Made by a program: the position numbers and the translations under genes
Shown: positions 62,137 through 64,000 of the stretch, one piece after another
Layout: each line of letters starts with the position of its first letter
How positions within the stretch are numbered: the first letter of the stretch is position 1
The notes under the pieces: generated by a model
What the model saw: the letters and a program-made list of their open reading frames with translations, nothing else
Databases searched by the model: none
What the model was told of the DNA's origin: nothing
DNA from: Nonomuraea typhae
GTDB taxonomy: Bacteria; Actinomycetota; Actinomycetes; Streptosporangiales; Streptosporangiaceae
Assembly (NCBI RefSeq): GCF_009760925.1
Contig: NZ_VRLV01000007.1
Location: 528,118-592,117 of the forward strand
Direction of reading: 5' to 3'
DNA length: 64,000 nt

Positions 62137-62433
62137 GTGGAGAAGGTTCGGCGCAGCGCCCTCACCGCCGCGGCGGTGACCAGTTGGTCGCTCGCGGGCG
62201 GGATCGTGCTGCTGACCTTGATGGGCGCCCTGGCCGACGCGCAGCCGTTACTCGACAGGCTGTTCTTGCTGCTGGTCGCGGCGGCCATCGTCCTCACCCT
62301 TGTGGCCCGCTTCGAACGGGTCGCGCGGCGGGTCGAGGACACCGGCCCCGTCGAGGCCGCTCACGGCCTGGGCTTCAAACAGGGATGGCGGGCCGCGCTG
62401 CTCAAGCGGGACGGCTCGGTCTCCCGTAAATAG
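62137..62433 (+). CDS. 98-residue membrane protein of unknown function
   Basis: GTG 62137 has GGGAGGAG about five bases upstream, an unusually strong ribosome site. Two hydrophobic helices (about 9-33 and 42-57) are followed by a basic tail ending RAALLKRDGSVSRK. The family is not recognised. It may be co-transcribed with the XRE-like gene. Confidence 0.7.
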   Translation: MEKVRRSALTAAAVTSWSLAGGIVLLTLMGALADAQPLLDRLFLLLVAAAIVLTLVARFERVARRVEDTGPVEAAHGLGFKQGWRAALLKRDGSVSRK

Positions 62434-62576
62434 CCCCGCCCGGGCGCGGTGCTGTCCGTGTGCGGGGACGTCGAAGACGTCGTGGGCAGCGCAGGCCGGC
62501 AGGTGTACGGCTTCTCCGCATGGCAGGATTGGCTTTTTTTGTACGGCGGGGCCGTACCCCTGACTGATGGACCTCT

Positions 62577-63617
62577 TCAGGCTTTTCGTTGTCGGCCGGA
62601 TATGAGGTCGCCCACCCATTTGGCACGCGGGTCGCTGTCGATCATGAGAGCCTTGGTGAGCAGGCTGAGCGGGATGGCCAGGAGCGCTCCGAGCGGGCCC
62701 AGGACGAACGTCCACCCGATGAGCGACAGGAACGTCATCGTGGTGGACAGGCCCACCGCGTCGCCCAGGTACTTCGGCAGCACCAGTCCCTGGAAGATCA
62801 CGTTGATCACGCAGTAGGCGGCGATGACCAGGAGCATCTGCCGCGGCCCGCCGTTCAGGAGGGCGAGCGTGGCCGGTGGGATGAGGCCGAGCACGAAGCC
62901 GACGTTCGGGATGTACGTGGTGATGAGCGCGAGCACTCCCCAGAGCAGAGGAAGCGGGACGCCCAGGAAGTAGAGGGCGATCACATCAAAGGTCGAGCAG
63001 ATGATGCCGAAGACGGTGGAGACGATCAGATAGCGCCGCGTCTTGTGCGAGAAGGTGCCGAGCGCCGTCACGAGGTCCGGGTGATCGGCGCGGATCGAGC
63101 CGAGGATCTTCGCGGTGATCGGGGCGTCGAGGGACATCGACAGCAGCAGCACCACGATCAGGAACAAGCTCGACATCACGCTCATCAGGCCCGACAGCAG
63201 GGCTTGGGCAACGCCGAGGAGGCTGCCGGGGTCGATGCTCTGGAGTGCCTTGGCGAGCTGCTCGTTGCCGAAGCCGTACTCGGCGGCGATGCGCTGGGCC
63301 TGGCTGAGCAGGTCCTGGAACTGGGTGGTGTAGGCGGGCAGCAGCCCGGCCAGCTGCGTGACCGAGACGGTCAGCACCGCGACCATGGCCAGCACGACCA
63401 CGACGACGATGGTGAACGGCACCGCCACCTGCAGCCAGTGCGGGGCGCCGCGCGCGGCCAGGCGGGAGCGGACCGGGGCGACCGCGATGACCAGGACCAG
63501 CGCGAGGGATACCGGCCCGGCGATCGAGGCGACCTCGCGCACACCGAACAACACGATCAGCGCGCACGCGATGCCGAGCAACACGATTACCGCACGGGGT
63601 GTCGACCGCTCGCTCAC
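62577..63617 (-). CDS. AI-2E-family membrane transporter
   Basis: The product has 346 residues with about eight helices. ALITTYIPNVGFVLGLIPPATLALLNG and LPKYLGDAVGLSTTMTFLSLIGWTFVLGPLGALLAIPL are the conserved C-terminal half of the AI-2E/PerM family; members export small molecules or act as sodium antiporters. GTG 63617 is the start. The gene points away from the rRNA operon promoters. Confidence 0.9.
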   Translation of the reverse strand: MSERSTPRAVIVLLGIACALIVLFGVREVASIAGPVSLALVLVIAVAPVRSRLAARGAPHWLQVAVPFTIVVVVVLAMVAVLTVSVTQLAGLLPAYTTQFQDLLSQAQRIAAEYGFGNEQLAKALQSIDPGSLLGVAQALLSGLMSVMSSLFLIVVLLLSMSLDAPITAKILGSIRADHPDLVTALGTFSHKTRRYLIVSTVFGIICSTFDVIALYFLGVPLPLLWGVLALITTYIPNVGFVLGLIPPATLALLNGGPRQMLLVIAAYCVINVIFQGLVLPKYLGDAVGLSTTMTFLSLIGWTFVLGPLGALLAIPLSLLTKALMIDSDPRAKWVGDLISGRQRKA

Positions 63618-63667
63618 ATCTGCGTACGTACCCGGATCATCCTTACATCACAGGCGGATTCGCCGAT

Positions 63668-63870
63668 TTGACGGTTCCGAGAGACGTACATAGAGTTCAC
63701 CAGTCCCACGGGAACGGCCAAGATCGGCACGCCCGGCGAGGCGGCCCGATTCGACAAGCTCCGGAAGTCGGAGTAAGTTAGAGGGGTTGCCCCGGAAACG
63801 GGGCGGTCGAAATTCCCGCAGGTCAGCCCGCAAGTGTCAATTTGACACGGTGGGGAACGGCTGAAAGAAT
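63668..63870 (+). promoter_or_regulatory. Three tandem candidate promoters of an rRNA operon
   Basis: TTGACG-17-TAGAGT (63668-63696), TCGACA-17-TAAGTT (63751-63779) and TTGACA-17-AAGAAT (63842-63870) point towards the rRNA leader. Multiple tandem promoters are normal for actinomycete rrn operons. A GCCCCG-GAAA-CGGGGC hairpin lies between the second and third (63789-63804). Apart from these, 63618-63870 holds no gene. Confidence 0.55.
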
Positions 63871-64000
63871 TACGGCACAACGAAAAACGAACGAACGCCG
63901 GAAAACGCGTCCGTTTCTTGAGAACTCAACAGTGTGTTAAAAGCCAGTGCATGAAGTATCTCATGCAACACCTCGTCAAACAGTGGTTTGATGATGAGTT
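63871..64000 (+). other. rRNA operon leader upstream of 16S rRNA (16S outside window)
   Basis: TTCTTGAGAACTCAACAGTG at 63915-63934 is the conserved segment found between promoters and 16S rRNA in actinobacterial rrn operons, where it takes part in leader processing and antitermination. GCATGAAGTATCTCATGC near the end can fold into a hairpin. The 16S gene should begin a short distance past 64000; no 16S 5' sequence is visible yet. Confidence 0.8.

Noticed and set aside
62525..62556. T-run with GTACGGC/GCCGTAC palindrome as a terminator
   Set aside because: The T-run precedes the stem on the plus strand and becomes an A-run after it on the minus strand, so it does not fit an intrinsic terminator in either direction.

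Overview
The window is very GC-rich and every gene uses actinomycete codon and start habits (many GTG starts, ATGA/GTGA overlaps, some apparently leaderless genes). SARP/AfsR-type regulators, Tat-like lipoproteins, secreted multidomain chitinases and the conserved actinobacterial rRNA-operon leader at the right edge all point to a filamentous actinomycete. A Nonomuraea/Streptosporangiaceae-like organism is my guess, not a demonstrated identity. No prophage, integrase, insertion sequence, CRISPR array or tRNA gene was seen.

Layout. 1-3.4 kb: end of a sugar-oxidoreductase gene coupled to a GH38 alpha-mannosidase. 3.4-11 kb: a polyamine block, with a divergent Lrp/AsnC regulator, an aminobutyraldehyde-type aldehyde dehydrogenase, a complete spermidine/putrescine ABC importer (ATPase, lipoprotein, two permeases), a strong terminator, then an FAD amine oxidase. 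11-14.4 kb: an exported 5'-nucleotidase C-terminal-domain protein without its catalytic domain, a frameshifted quinone oxidoreductase, and a lipoprotein serine hydrolase. 14.4-25 kb: an MFS transporter converging on a long minus-strand run (DedA, EamA transporter, GT4 glycosyltransferase, DUF998-like membrane protein, very short P450, PEP-mutase/isocitrate-lyase-family enzyme, SARP/NB-ARC regulator, MFS exporter) with tight spacing throughout, which could be one operon.

25-31.6 kb: an orphan NarL-type sensor kinase and membrane protein, then minus-strand VC0807-like, LysE, AAA-ATPase and serine-hydrolase genes, and an HxlR regulator divergent from a hemerythrin protein. 31.7-50.4 kb is rich in secreted degradative enzymes: a GH5 glycanase with two carbohydrate-binding modules, an M14 carboxypeptidase and four consecutive GH18 chitinases. 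The GH5 gene and the chitinase cluster have matching promoters and a shared inverted-repeat operator at identical distance from the -10 box. Between them lie a MerR regulator with a 29-bp operator, a second SARP/NB-ARC regulator, a DrrAB-type exporter, a second AsnC regulator and a probable iodotyrosine-deiodinase-like flavoprotein.

50.6-60.2 kb: a GT-C-like membrane glycosyltransferase, an Erm 23S rRNA methyltransferase preceded by a 19-residue leader peptide with an Arg-Ile-Arg motif, a two-component system coupled to a MacB-type exporter with an unusual Cys-repeat lipoprotein, a terpene-cyclase-fold protein and an AraC regulator. 60.2-62.5 kb: seven tandem 13-bp repeats, two large hairpins, and a small-gene cluster (51-aa membrane protein, 114-aa unknown, excisionase-like HTH, XRE-type HTH, 98-aa membrane protein) around an array of TACGC sites. 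The right end holds an AI-2E-family permease and then tandem promoters plus leader of an rRNA operon whose 16S gene lies just outside.
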